DNA from: Pseudomonadota bacterium
GTDB lineage: Bacteria; Pseudomonadota; Gammaproteobacteria; Xanthomonadales; Xanthomonadaceae
Direction: 5' to 3'
NCBI GenBank assembly: GCA_025355485.1
Contig: JANXZP010000197.1
Span: 1 to 23,040 of the forward strand
Length of the DNA: 23,040 bases
Shown here: positions 15,187 to 21,797 of the stretch, piece by piece
Layout of the letters: every line of letters starts with the position of its first letter
How positions within the stretch are numbered: position 1 is the first letter of the stretch
Translations under genes and position numbers: made by a program
The notes under the pieces: generated by a model
Databases searched by the model: none
Seen by the model: the letters and a program-made list of their open reading frames with translations, nothing else
What the model was told of the DNA's origin: nothing

Positions 15187-15546
15187 ATGAGTTACGTCGA
15201 TGGTTTTGTCGTACCGGTGCCGAAGGACAAACTGGCCGCTTACAAGCGCATGGCGACGAAGGCCGGAAAGATCTGGCGCGAGCACGGCGCGCTGGAATAC
15301 CGCGAGTGCGTCGCCGACGACGTGAAGCCGGGCAAGCACACCTCGTTCCCGCAGAGCGTCAAGCTCAAACCCGATGAGGTCGTGGTGTTCTCATGGATCG
15401 TCTACAAATCGCGGGCGCAACGCGACCGCATCAACGCCAAGGTGATGAAGGATCCGCGCCTGGCCGACATGATGGATCCGAAAAAACTCCCCTTCGACGG
15501 CAAGCGGATGTTCTGGGGCGGATTCAAGGTGCTCGTCGCTGCCTGA
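15187..15546 (+). CDS. DUF1428 family protein (YbaA-like)
   Basis: This 119-residue cytosolic protein matches the DUF1428 family by its opening Y-V-D-G-F-V-V-P-V-P, the central W-R-E-H-G-A-L-E-Y-R-E-C, the F-S-W-I-V-Y-K-S-R-A-x-R-D segment, and the closing F-D-G-K-R-M-F-W-G-G-F-K. The fold is a ferredoxin-like dimer related to antibiotic-biosynthesis monooxygenases, but no reaction is established. The length is normal for the family. The start is well supported: AGGAGG lies four bases before the ATG. It appears monocistronic, divergent from the MoaD-like gene and convergent with the DUF4337 gene. Confidence 0.93.
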   Translation: MSYVDGFVVPVPKDKLAAYKRMATKAGKIWREHGALEYRECVADDVKPGKHTSFPQSVKLKPDEVVVFSWIVYKSRAQRDRINAKVMKDPRLADMMDPKKLPFDGKRMFWGGFKVLVAA

Positions 15547-15577
15547 AACCGCCGCGGACGGCGCTACGGCCTGCGCA

Positions 15578-16189
15578 TCAACTCAGCATCCGGACGAAGG
15601 CGTCCGGATGCAACGGCCATCCGAACAACCCCGCCAACCCCATCAGCACGCCGAGCGCGGTCGGCACCAGCGCCAATCCGTACAGCCAGCGCTTGTGGGT
15701 CAGCGCCGTGAGCGCGAGCAGGGAAATCGCGATCGCCAGCATCGCGTCGGACAGATCGAACTGGTCGTCGCGGAAGTTGAGCGCGTTGTATGTATTCTCG
15801 TCTTCCTGCGCCTGTGCCATCACCTGCTTCTTCTTCGCGTCCTCGTCCTGCACCAACGCCGAGTATTTCGCGATCGCCGTGGCGTAGGCGGGCTGCTGCA
15901 ACGCCGGGCCGTTCGCCTCCTGCAACGTGAGTTGCACGAGTGTGGATTTGGCGACTTCCTCGCGCATGTTGCGCGCCTGGTAGAAGCCCCAATGGTCGAT
16001 CTTGTCGGCCTGCGCCTGCTGCATGGCCTGGCAGATGTTGTCGTCCTTGATCTTGCACACCGCCATGAACGTCGCGAGGATCGCGACCGTCAGCGCGACC
16101 CATGTATTGAGCCACGCGTTCGTCCGATCCCTCGTTTCGTCGTTCGGCTCTTTCGCGTTCTCGACGGTTTCCATCACATCGATGTCCAT
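15578..16189 (-). CDS. DUF4337 membrane protein
   Basis: This 203-residue protein belongs to DUF4337, recognised by K-I-K-D-D-N-I-x-Q-A-M-Q-Q-A-Q followed by D-K-I-D-H-W-G-F-Y-Q-A-R-N. An acidic N-terminus (about 1-24) precedes one membrane helix (about 27-45). A long, charged, probably coiled middle (about 50-145, with D-E-D-A-K-K-K) leads to two C-terminal helices (about 148-165 and 170-193). The function of the family is unknown. The ATG at 16189 has GAGGAA five bases upstream. It is the last of four minus-strand genes, 21 bases after the DUF4440-like gene. A perfect hairpin sequence lies inside its last codons. Confidence 0.88.
   Translation of the reverse strand: MDIDVMETVENAKEPNDETRDRTNAWLNTWVALTVAILATFMAVCKIKDDNICQAMQQAQADKIDHWGFYQARNMREEVAKSTLVQLTLQEANGPALQQPAYATAIAKYSALVQDEDAKKKQVMAQAQEDENTYNALNFRDDQFDLSDAMLAIAISLLALTALTHKRWLYGLALVPTALGVLMGLAGLFGWPLHPDAFVRMLS
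15586..15611. repeat. Perfect 10-bp inverted repeat at the convergent gene ends
   Basis: GCATCCGGAC (15586-15595) and GTCCGGATGC (15602-15611) form a perfect 10-bp stem with a six-base loop (GAAGGC). It lies in the final codons of the DUF4337 gene and 40 bases past the DUF1428 stop. No T-run follows on either strand, so it is not a classical intrinsic terminator, though it may still end or stabilise transcripts. Confidence 0.9.
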
Positions 16190-16210
16190 TGCCGTTCCTC
16201 GTATCGATTT

Positions 16211-16651
16211 TCAGCGTGTGCGCAGCAGGCTCGCGTGGCTGGCGGCGAGTTTCCAGCCATCGCGATAAACCCACGTGTCGGTATACGCGTAATCGCCCGC
16301 GAAGGTGCTGCTCGCGGTGTGGCCCTGCAAGGTGGTGACGCCGGTGACGACCGCGGTATCGCCGTACATCCTCACCTTCTGGTCGTGATTCTTGAACACG
16401 AGGTAGACCGGATCGCGTTGTGTTACGGCGCGGACTTCCTGGTCGCGGTTGGTGATCGCGCCTTTGCTATCGGTCAGGGTGAAATCGTCGGTGAGGCGGT
16501 TGCGCAGCGAATCGCCATCGCCCTCCTCGTACGCGCTGCAGATCGCCGTTTCGGCGTGCAAGATGAACTTCGCGTCCTGCGAGGCGTCGCGCGCCATCGC
16601 GCTGCCTGTGGCAAGCGCGAAGATCATTGCGATCGTCCAGTGGATTTTCAT
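16211..16651 (-). CDS. Exported DUF4440/NTF2-like protein
   Basis: This 146-residue protein has a signal peptide of about 21 residues (M-K-I-H-W...G-S-A-M-A). One small cone-shaped domain of the SnoaL/DUF4440 type follows. Its marks are A-I-C-S-A-Y-E-E-G-D early, L-T-D-D-F-T-L-T-D-S-K-G in the second strand, the V-R-M-Y-G-D-T-A-V-V-T-G hairpin and a final W-V-Y-R-D-G-W-K-L-A-A-S-H. Members bind or turn over small molecules, and none of their catalytic signatures can be assigned here. The ATG at 16651 has GAGGT six bases upstream. The frame stays open further upstream, but that stretch is the reverse reading of the HEAT-repeat gene. Neighbours are the HEAT gene 44 bases before and DUF4337 21 bases after. 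Confidence 0.88.
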   Translation of the reverse strand: MKIHWTIAMIFALATGSAMARDASQDAKFILHAETAICSAYEEGDGDSLRNRLTDDFTLTDSKGAITNRDQEVRAVTQRDPVYLVFKNHDQKVRMYGDTAVVTGVTTLQGHTASSTFAGDYAYTDTWVYRDGWKLAASHASLLRTR

Positions 16652-16695
16652 CGTTCTACCTCGCGTGGTCGTTGTCGTGTTGGCGTCGCGTTTCG

Positions 16696-17622
16696 TTATC
16701 CGCGCGGACGTTTCACCGGTGGGCGCGGCGGGCGCGGTTTTGGTGCGGGTGCGGGTGCAGGCGCCGGAAGCTGCGCCGGCGGGACCAATTCCAGTCGCAG
16801 GCACGCGGCGGCTGCGCGCGTGCGCACGGCATCGGCCTTGTCGTCGAGAAACGGCAGCAGGTCGGCCTCGAGCGTACGGTCGTCGCGCAACGCGATCGCA
16901 TGCACGGCGGCCGCGCGCACCGATTCGTCCTTGTCGGTCAGCGCCGTGCGCAGTGCGAGTAGCACGCGCGGATCGGGATCGGTACTCAACAGCAATGCCG
17001 CCGCAGCGCGGCCGGAAATATTCGGGTCCGACAACAGGCCTTCCAGCGAAGCGACGCCCAGACCCAGGCCGGCGACGTGCGCTAAGCCTATGCCGCGACC
17101 CACGAGATACGGAATCACGGCCTTCGGCGTGTAGAACATGCGCAACGCGCTGCGTCCCTGCGCGGTGAAAAATCCGGTGGAAGCCTGCTTCTCGCCGGCC
17201 AGCACCGCGATCAGCACGTCGCGCCCTTTCGCATCGCCCAGCGACGCCAATGCGCGCGCTGCGGCGAAACTCACTTCGGGTACGCGATCGCCCATCGCCT
17301 CGCGCAGGGTCGAAACGGTGTCCTTGTCCTTCAGGTCGAGCACACTCGCAACCACCGCCACGCGCACCTGCACGTCGTCGTCCAGCAGCATCGTCCTGAG
17401 TTCGGACAGATACGGCTCGCACGGCCCGATCAAGCCCAGCGCCTGCACCGCGACCTTGCGCGTGTCGGGATTCCGCGCCTTCAACGCGTCTTCGAGGATC
17501 AGGTGCGCGCGTTCGCTCGTGGACGCGGCATTCGCGAGTTCCGCCGCGCTCGTGGCCGCCGATGCAGGCCCGGCGAGCAAAATGCAGGAAGCGATCAGCA
17601 GGCAGGTCAGGACGTTGCGCAT
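16696..17622 (-). CDS. Exported HEAT-repeat protein with proline-rich tail
   Basis: This 308-residue protein begins with a clear signal peptide (about 1-22, ending G-P-A-S-A) and then shows about six HEAT/PBS-lyase-type helical repeats of about 30 residues. Examples are A-R-N-P-D-T-R-K-V-A-V-Q-A-L-G-L-I, V-P-E-V-S-F-A-A-A-R-A-L-A-S-L-G-D and D-E-S-V-R-A-A-A-V-H-A-I-A-L-R-D-D. The last about 30 residues are a Pro/Ala then Pro/Arg/Lys tail coded by short GCGGGT-like repeats. Such proteins are usually scaffolds for other proteins; no enzyme signature is seen. The start at 17622 rests on the signal peptide. An upstream ATG at 17658 has GGGAGG directly against it, too close to work well. It is the second of four minus-strand genes. 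Confidence 0.85.
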   Translation of the reverse strand: MRNVLTCLLIASCILLAGPASAATSAAELANAASTSERAHLILEDALKARNPDTRKVAVQALGLIGPCEPYLSELRTMLLDDDVQVRVAVVASVLDLKDKDTVSTLREAMGDRVPEVSFAAARALASLGDAKGRDVLIAVLAGEKQASTGFFTAQGRSALRMFYTPKAVIPYLVGRGIGLAHVAGLGLGVASLEGLLSDPNISGRAAAALLLSTDPDPRVLLALRTALTDKDESVRAAAVHAIALRDDRTLEADLLPFLDDKADAVRTRAAAACLRLELVPPAQLPAPAPAPAPKPRPPRPPVKRPRG

Positions 17623-17708
17623 ACGACTCGCGTGGCGGCGAAGCCCGGGGAAGCGCATCCTCCCGCAGGTTCGCCGTTGCGGCAAGTGATCGCCCGCAGT
17701 CTCCCGCG

Positions 17709-18203
17709 TCAGTCGATCCGGTAAACCCGCGGCTTCGGCATGTCCTCGTCGACCTGCATGAACCAGCGTCCCGCGATACCCGGAATCACCACGACCTCGG
17801 GCGACTGCAGGGTCTTGCGCAGTTTCACGCTGCCCTTGAGCACTTTCCATTGCTGGCCGTTTTCCAGCACAAAGACCGTGCCCGGCGACCACTCGCTGAT
17901 CGAGCCGACCAGCCGGCTCTTGATCGGATCGGTGTCGAGACCGATCGACCATGCGTGGCTCTTGCTGTCGTCGTGCGATACCTCGGCCTTCGCGGTTTTC
18001 TCGATCTTCACCGACTCCTCGCGCAGCAGGCTGTTCAACAACTCGAGCTGCGCGGGCGACAGCGTGTCCAGGCCGGTCGCGTGGCGTTGCTCGGCGGTCA
18101 GGCGCTGCTCGATGCTGACGTAGGCCTGCCCGGCGATTGCGGCGAGCGATGCGAATGCGAACGCGAACGCCAGCGCCAATACAAAATTCATTTTCCCGCG
18201 CAT
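17709..18203 (-). CDS. Exported LENGQxW-motif hypothetical protein
   Basis: I do not recognise a named family for this 164-residue protein. It has a signal peptide with a low-complexity core (A-L-A-F-A-F-A-F-A) ending near residue 26. A helical segment with L-T-A-E-Q-R-H-A-T-G-L-D-T-L-S-P-A-Q-L-E-L-L-N-S-L-L follows in two parts, then a short acidic linker. The C-terminal beta-rich domain has W-S-P-G-T-V-F, the motif L-E-N-G-Q-Q-W-K, and W-F-M-Q-V. Domains with this F-x-L-E-N-G-Q-x-W pattern recur, from memory, in Xanthomonadales exported proteins of unknown role. The ATG at 18203 has GAGGAG eight bases upstream; a GTG two codons earlier is too close to it. It is the first of four minus-strand genes encoding envelope or exported proteins. 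Confidence 0.8.
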   Translation of the reverse strand: MRGKMNFVLALAFAFAFASLAAIAGQAYVSIEQRLTAEQRHATGLDTLSPAQLELLNSLLREESVKIEKTAKAEVSHDDSKSHAWSIGLDTDPIKSRLVGSISEWSPGTVFVLENGQQWKVLKGSVKLRKTLQSPEVVVIPGIAGRWFMQVDEDMPKPRVYRID

Positions 18204-18330
18204 GGTCACTTCTCCTCAGGTGCGGATCGCCGATGCGACGCAACAGCGGAGCATGCGTACTCATTGTTTCAATTTGATGTCCGCGAAGGGGCAGCTGGCA
18301 ACCTGCGGCCGCGAACCGTAACCTTGCGAC

Positions 18331-18543
18331 ATGCCGACCATCGAATTCCCGCTGACCCGCGACCACGTCGAACTCAACCAGTTGCTCAAGCTGGTCGGGC
18401 TGTGCGACAGCGGCGGCATGGGCAAGACGATCGTCGCAAGCGGCGCAGTGACGGTCGATGGCGTCGTCGAACTGCGCAAGACCTGCAAGATCCGCGCGGG
18501 CCAAGCCGTGCGGATCGGCGATGTCGAGATCCGGGTGGCCTAA
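18331..18543 (+). CDS. Small S4-domain RNA-binding protein (YbcJ-like)
   Basis: This 70-residue cytosolic protein is a bare S4 RNA-binding domain. Its features are I-x-F-P-L-T-R-D-H-V-E-L-N-Q-L-L-K-L-V-G-L, the S-G-G-M-G-K loop, V-x-V-D-G-V-V-E-L-R-K-T-C-K-I, and a closing G-x-x-V-R-I-G-D-V. This corresponds to the YbcJ family, whose members bind structured RNA and have been connected with ribosome assembly. The length is normal. No clear ribosome site precedes the ATG. The gene stands alone between a divergent exported-protein gene and the convergent phosphatase gene. Confidence 0.9.
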   Translation: MPTIEFPLTRDHVELNQLLKLVGLCDSGGMGKTIVASGAVTVDGVVELRKTCKIRAGQAVRIGDVEIRVA

Positions 18544-18557
18544 AGCGCGATCGGCTG

Positions 18558-18588
18558 ACCGAACGCCGGCCGCAGCCCGACGTTCGGT
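18558..18588. terminator. Imperfect candidate hairpin between convergent genes
   Basis: ACCGAACG (18558-18565) and CGTTCGGT (18581-18588) can pair as an 8-bp stem with a 15-base GC-rich loop. It lies in the 76-base gap between the S4 gene and the convergent phosphatase gene, followed on the plus strand only by TCCTT. It may serve as a terminator, but the loop is long and there is no U-tract. Confidence 0.3.
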
Positions 18589-18619
18589 TCCTTGGCCCGT
18601 GACGGCGCTTGCTTGCCTG

Positions 18620-20338
18620 TTATGGCGAGTAAAAATCCTGCAGCGGACGGGTTCCTTCGATACGCACGGCATCGAGGCTCTGCGGATCCAGATGCAGCGC
18701 GCGAAGTATGGTCGGTGCGATCTGCGTGGTCGACACCGGTGTCGATACCGAGTGTCCGCTGATGGTAGGCAGCGAAATCATCAGTGCCACGCGCGTATCG
18801 TCCAGCGTACCGCCGCCGTGCTCCGCGATTTTCTTCGAGCTGCCGGAATAGATCACGCCGGCGTTGGGCTGGATGAGGACGTTCGGCGCGCGTGCGGCCG
18901 CCACGGGATCGCCTGAGGTCGGATCGCCAAAAAATGTTGCGAGACCGCTGCCGGAATTGATGCTACCCGGCAGAACTGTCCCCGACGGCAGCGTGTTGGC
19001 GTGGATCGCCGCGGCGTTGGCTTGCAACTGCGCAACGACATGTGTCACGTTCGACCAGGACTGATTCTGCAACCAGAGCAGGCCGACATCGTCTGTCTGG
19101 AAATAGCCGCTGGTCGACAGCGTGCTGCCGCTATTGGGATTCGAGAAGCCGGAGGCGGAGTCCACCGTCGGATCGGCGGCGGCGATGAAATCCGCGGGAT
19201 CCTGCACGCTGGTATCGCCGCGACCGCCGCTTTCCATCGCGAGGGCGCCGCGATTCATCGGCGACTGGCCATGCTTCGCGCTGATGATGATCATCGTCGA
19301 CCGCAGCAGGTTGCGCGCTTCGAGCTCAGCGACGATGCGGCCGATCGAATAATCCGTGCGTGCCAGAGCGGCGTTCAAGTTGGCGCTCGGCGTGCCCGAC
19401 GCGTCGGTGTAGCCGCCTACAGGCAGCTTCTGGCCGACACTGACCGCCTGGAAATTCATGCCGAAGATCGTCGGAACGCCGACCGAGGCGCTGCCGTCCG
19501 CCTTCAATCCATCGACCTGGTTGATGACGGCCTGAACCTTGACGTCGTCGTACGCTTGGATCGATGGAATGCAATTCGTGTAGTCCTTGACCTTGTTCAC
19601 CGGGATCACCGGCAGCGAATTCGTGCCGTTGCACAAGGCCAGCGTCGCGCCCAGGTTGACGCCGTTCGCGATTCCGCCGTTCGCGATCAGTGAATTGACT
19701 TCCGGCGTGTACAGGTCGTCCACGCCTTTTCCGGACGGCCCGTTGACCAGATCGTAGGCCGGGTGCTTGTCCGCCCAGGCAGTGCGTCCGCCGGACTGCT
19801 TGACGACTTCGAACACCGTGTTGGTTTTCACGAAATCGTGCGGATACACCGGCTTGCACTGGCCCGACGGTCCTTTCTGCATCGGCAGGTAGGCCGGATT
19901 GATGCCACCGCTGAAAAGCTGGTTCATGTCGTGGTCGATGCTCTCGTCGTACACGGCCTCGATCCCGGGATTGCCGGTGCAGTTGCTGCCCGGCGCGTAC
20001 AGCGTGCGGTCGTAGCTGTCGTCGTAATAGACGCCGGTCGATTTCGGCGTTCCGCCCGTGACCATCGCCAGCAGTCCTGGAAACGAGTCCGACGGCGTGC
20101 TCGAACGCGCTGCCGTGAACGTGATTCCGTTTGCGCCGAGGCGGGCCAGGATGGATCGCGGGTTGTGCGCGATCCAGTTCGCGAGATCGGCCTGGTGCAT
20201 CCCGTCAACGCTGATCAGCAGCACGCGCCGAACCTGGTATCCAAGGTCGGTAGCCTGCGATGGTTGCAGGGTAATCGTGGTTCCCGCGATTGCGACGAAG
20301 ATTGCCGACGCCAGCGCCGAGGCTTTCATTCCGAACAT
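18620..20338 (-). CDS. Secreted alkaline-phosphatase-superfamily phosphodiesterase
   Basis: This 572-residue exported protein belongs to the type I phosphodiesterase/nucleotide pyrophosphatase branch of the alkaline phosphatase superfamily. After a signal peptide (about 1-29, ending P-S-Q-A) it shows the first metal aspartate in L-I-S-V-D-G-M-H (Asp45). The nucleophile region is S-T-P-S-D-S-F-P-G, with Ser85 in the place of the NPP threonine. Further metal-site segments are A-D-K-H-P-A-Y-D, I-S-A-K-H-G-Q-S-P and E-H-G-G. It should hydrolyse phosphate mono- or diesters in the periplasm or outside the cell; the substrate is not readable. The ATG at 20338 has GGAG six bases upstream. Many Asn, Ser, Thr and Gly residues in the second half suggest an extracellular protein. 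A possible Pho box lies 50-78 bases upstream. Confidence 0.9.
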   Translation of the reverse strand: MFGMKASALASAIFVAIAGTTITLQPSQATDLGYQVRRVLLISVDGMHQADLANWIAHNPRSILARLGANGITFTAARSSTPSDSFPGLLAMVTGGTPKSTGVYYDDSYDRTLYAPGSNCTGNPGIEAVYDESIDHDMNQLFSGGINPAYLPMQKGPSGQCKPVYPHDFVKTNTVFEVVKQSGGRTAWADKHPAYDLVNGPSGKGVDDLYTPEVNSLIANGGIANGVNLGATLALCNGTNSLPVIPVNKVKDYTNCIPSIQAYDDVKVQAVINQVDGLKADGSASVGVPTIFGMNFQAVSVGQKLPVGGYTDASGTPSANLNAALARTDYSIGRIVAELEARNLLRSTMIIISAKHGQSPMNRGALAMESGGRGDTSVQDPADFIAAADPTVDSASGFSNPNSGSTLSTSGYFQTDDVGLLWLQNQSWSNVTHVVAQLQANAAAIHANTLPSGTVLPGSINSGSGLATFFGDPTSGDPVAAARAPNVLIQPNAGVIYSGSSKKIAEHGGGTLDDTRVALMISLPTISGHSVSTPVSTTQIAPTILRALHLDPQSLDAVRIEGTRPLQDFYSP

Positions 20339-20387
20339 GATCCGCTCCGTGGTTGATCTTCCGAAGCGTGGAGTCTGGGTAGCGGAT

Positions 20388-20416
20388 GTGACGGTACCTT
20401 GAAGACGACGTGACAG
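20388..20416 (-). promoter_or_regulatory. Possible Pho box upstream of the phosphatase gene
   Basis: Read on the minus strand, CTGTCAC (20416-20410), TCTTCAA (20405-20399) and CCGTCAC (20394-20388) are spaced at exactly 11 bases, the period of PhoB half-sites (consensus CTGTCAT with four-base spacers). The outer two match well and the middle one poorly, and the spacers are not A/T-rich. The position, 50-78 bases before the ATG of a secreted phosphatase, fits phosphate-starvation control. This is inference. Confidence 0.35.
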
Positions 20417-20509
20417 GAATCCGCCAGTGTGGCATTACGGCGTCTTTGCGCACGACGACGCGCGTCGCGCATGGAAGACGCATGTCGAGCCCAATCGGTC
20501 AGTCGTTCA

Positions 20510-20977
20510 TCACTGCGCAATAGCCGCAATCAACGTCCTGATGGTCATGAAAATCAGGATGAGCGAGCCGATGGTCCACAGCGTGGCGCGTGTCTCGTGG
20601 CTGCGTGCGCTCGCATACGCGGCGAAATGCAGCAGTCGCGACACGACATAGCCGTACAGCAATATCCGCGCGAGCAGCAACGAGGGGTCGGTCAGCACAT
20701 ACAGGAATCCGGCGACTAGGAAGAACGGAAGGTTCTCCAGGTCGTTGAGCTGGATTCTGCGGACACGCTCCACGCGCTCATTGGGCTCGAGCTGCTGCAC
20801 ATTGGGCTCGGGATTCAATGGCGTCTTGCGCAAATCCTCCGGCGAACGGAAGCCACCTTTCACTTGCATCATGCGTACGACGGTCAGCCAGGACATTCCC
20901 ACCGCCTTGAGGATCATCAGCGTCGCGGCGATGACGTAGGCGGCGAACACAGGGTTCTGCAAACTCAGCTTGTCCAT
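20510..20977 (-). CDS. MAPEG family membrane protein (microsomal GST-like)
   Basis: This 155-residue protein with four hydrophobic segments (about 10-35, 80-100, 103-125 and 135-153) is a member of MAPEG. This is the membrane-associated eicosanoid and glutathione metabolism family. The MGST1/mPGES-1-type signature E-R-V-R-R-I-Q-L-N-D-L-E-N-L-P-F-F is intact at about 69-85. Bacterial members conjugate glutathione to hydrophobic electrophiles or reduce lipid peroxides. The ATG at 20977 has GGGAGA six bases upstream, and M-D-K-L-S matches a family-like start; a longer frame from 21001 lacks one. It lies on the minus strand 54 bases downstream of the acetyltransferase gene and 171 bases before the phosphatase start. 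Apart from the possible Pho box I see nothing in that gap. Confidence 0.9.
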   Translation of the reverse strand: MDKLSLQNPVFAAYVIAATLMILKAVGMSWLTVVRMMQVKGGFRSPEDLRKTPLNPEPNVQQLEPNERVERVRRIQLNDLENLPFFLVAGFLYVLTDPSLLLARILLYGYVVSRLLHFAAYASARSHETRATLWTIGSLILIFMTIRTLIAAIAQ

Positions 20978-21031
20978 GACGGCTCTCCCAATTGCGTTCA
21001 ATCATAATGCCGTGGTCGCGGAGCGAGCAGT

Positions 21032-21718
21032 CTACGCGCGACGCAGCGACCAGAAGCCGATGTCGGGACGGTAGGTGTAGCCGAGTTGCTCGTACATGCG
21101 CAGGGCGCGGTAGTTTTCGTGGCTGGCGTGCAGGAACGGCGTGCGGCCGCGTGCGAGGTTGTCGTTGCTCAGCATCGCGGTCAGGCGGCGCGCGTAGCCG
21201 CGACCGAGGAAATCGGGATGCGTGCAGATCGCGCTGATTTCCTGGTGCGTATCGGTGCCCATGCGCTCGCCGACCATCGCCGCGAGCCGGCCATCCCCGT
21301 TGTTATCGGCTTCGTAGATGCCGAAGTAGCGACCCATCTCCATCGTGCGCGGCCGGAAATAATGCGGATACACCAGCGCCGTCAACTCCAGCACGTCCGC
21401 GCGATGCGCATCGGACAACTCGATCATCTCCGGCCCATCGATCACCGCGATCGGTGACGTGCAGATCATCTGCGCGAGCACGGGGAAAGCCTTGAGACTC
21501 CATCCGTCCGACACGCGCGGTGCGACGCCGAGCAGGTAGACGGTTTCGTCGGGTTCGAGCAAGGATGCGATTGAATCGGCTACGTCTGCATCGGCGCTTG
21601 CTACGGCGAGGAATGGCGCGACCGCTGGTGGATAGCGGGCTGCATCGCCAGCGCGCAATACTAAGGCGCGGTGATTGCTGCGCAGCGAAGACCAGAGTGG
21701 ATTGTCGAGGTCGTGAAT
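21032..21718 (-). CDS. GNAT-family N-acetyltransferase with non-canonical start
   Basis: This GNAT acetyltransferase transfers acetyl from acetyl-CoA to an amine. The core motif A is visible as I-S-A-I-C-T-H-P-D-F-L-G-R-G-Y-A-R-R-L (an R-x-x-G-x-G/A-like loop), followed by F-L-H-A-S-H-E-N-Y-R-A-L-R-M-Y-E-Q-L-G-Y, which is the FR47-type C-terminal half. The first canonical-type start in frame is TTG at 21658 (208 residues). The frame continues in a conserved-looking way upstream as D-L-D-N-P-L-W-S-S-L-R-S-N-H-R-A-L, which resembles the N-terminus of homologues as I remember them. No ATG or GTG lies between there and the in-frame TGA at 21755-21757. I therefore place the start provisionally at ATT 21718, which has AGG ten bases upstream. 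The exact start is uncertain; the family is not. Confidence 0.78.
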   Translation of the reverse strand: MHDLDNPLWSSLRSNHRALVLRAGDAARYPPAVAPFLAVASADADVADSIASLLEPDETVYLLGVAPRVSDGWSLKAFPVLAQMICTSPIAVIDGPEMIELSDAHRADVLELTALVYPHYFRPRTMEMGRYFGIYEADNNGDGRLAAMVGERMGTDTHQEISAICTHPDFLGRGYARRLTAMLSNDNLARGRTPFLHASHENYRALRMYEQLGYTYRPDIGFWSLRRA

Positions 21719-21797
21719 GGCGAATATGCCTGTCTTGACTTCAAGCCACGGTCGTCAATATGGGGATCAGAGGTACTTAATTGCCCTTCCGATCATC

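Noticed and set aside
16211..17422. 403-codon frame that would fuse extra sequence to the DUF4440-like protein
   Set aside because: The upstream part is a shadow of the HEAT gene; a signal peptide and ribosome site mark the start at 16651.
16696..18672. 658-codon frame extending the HEAT protein upstream
   Set aside because: The extension crosses the exported LENGQxW gene in another frame and reads as Arg-rich shadow; the signal peptide marks the start near 17622.
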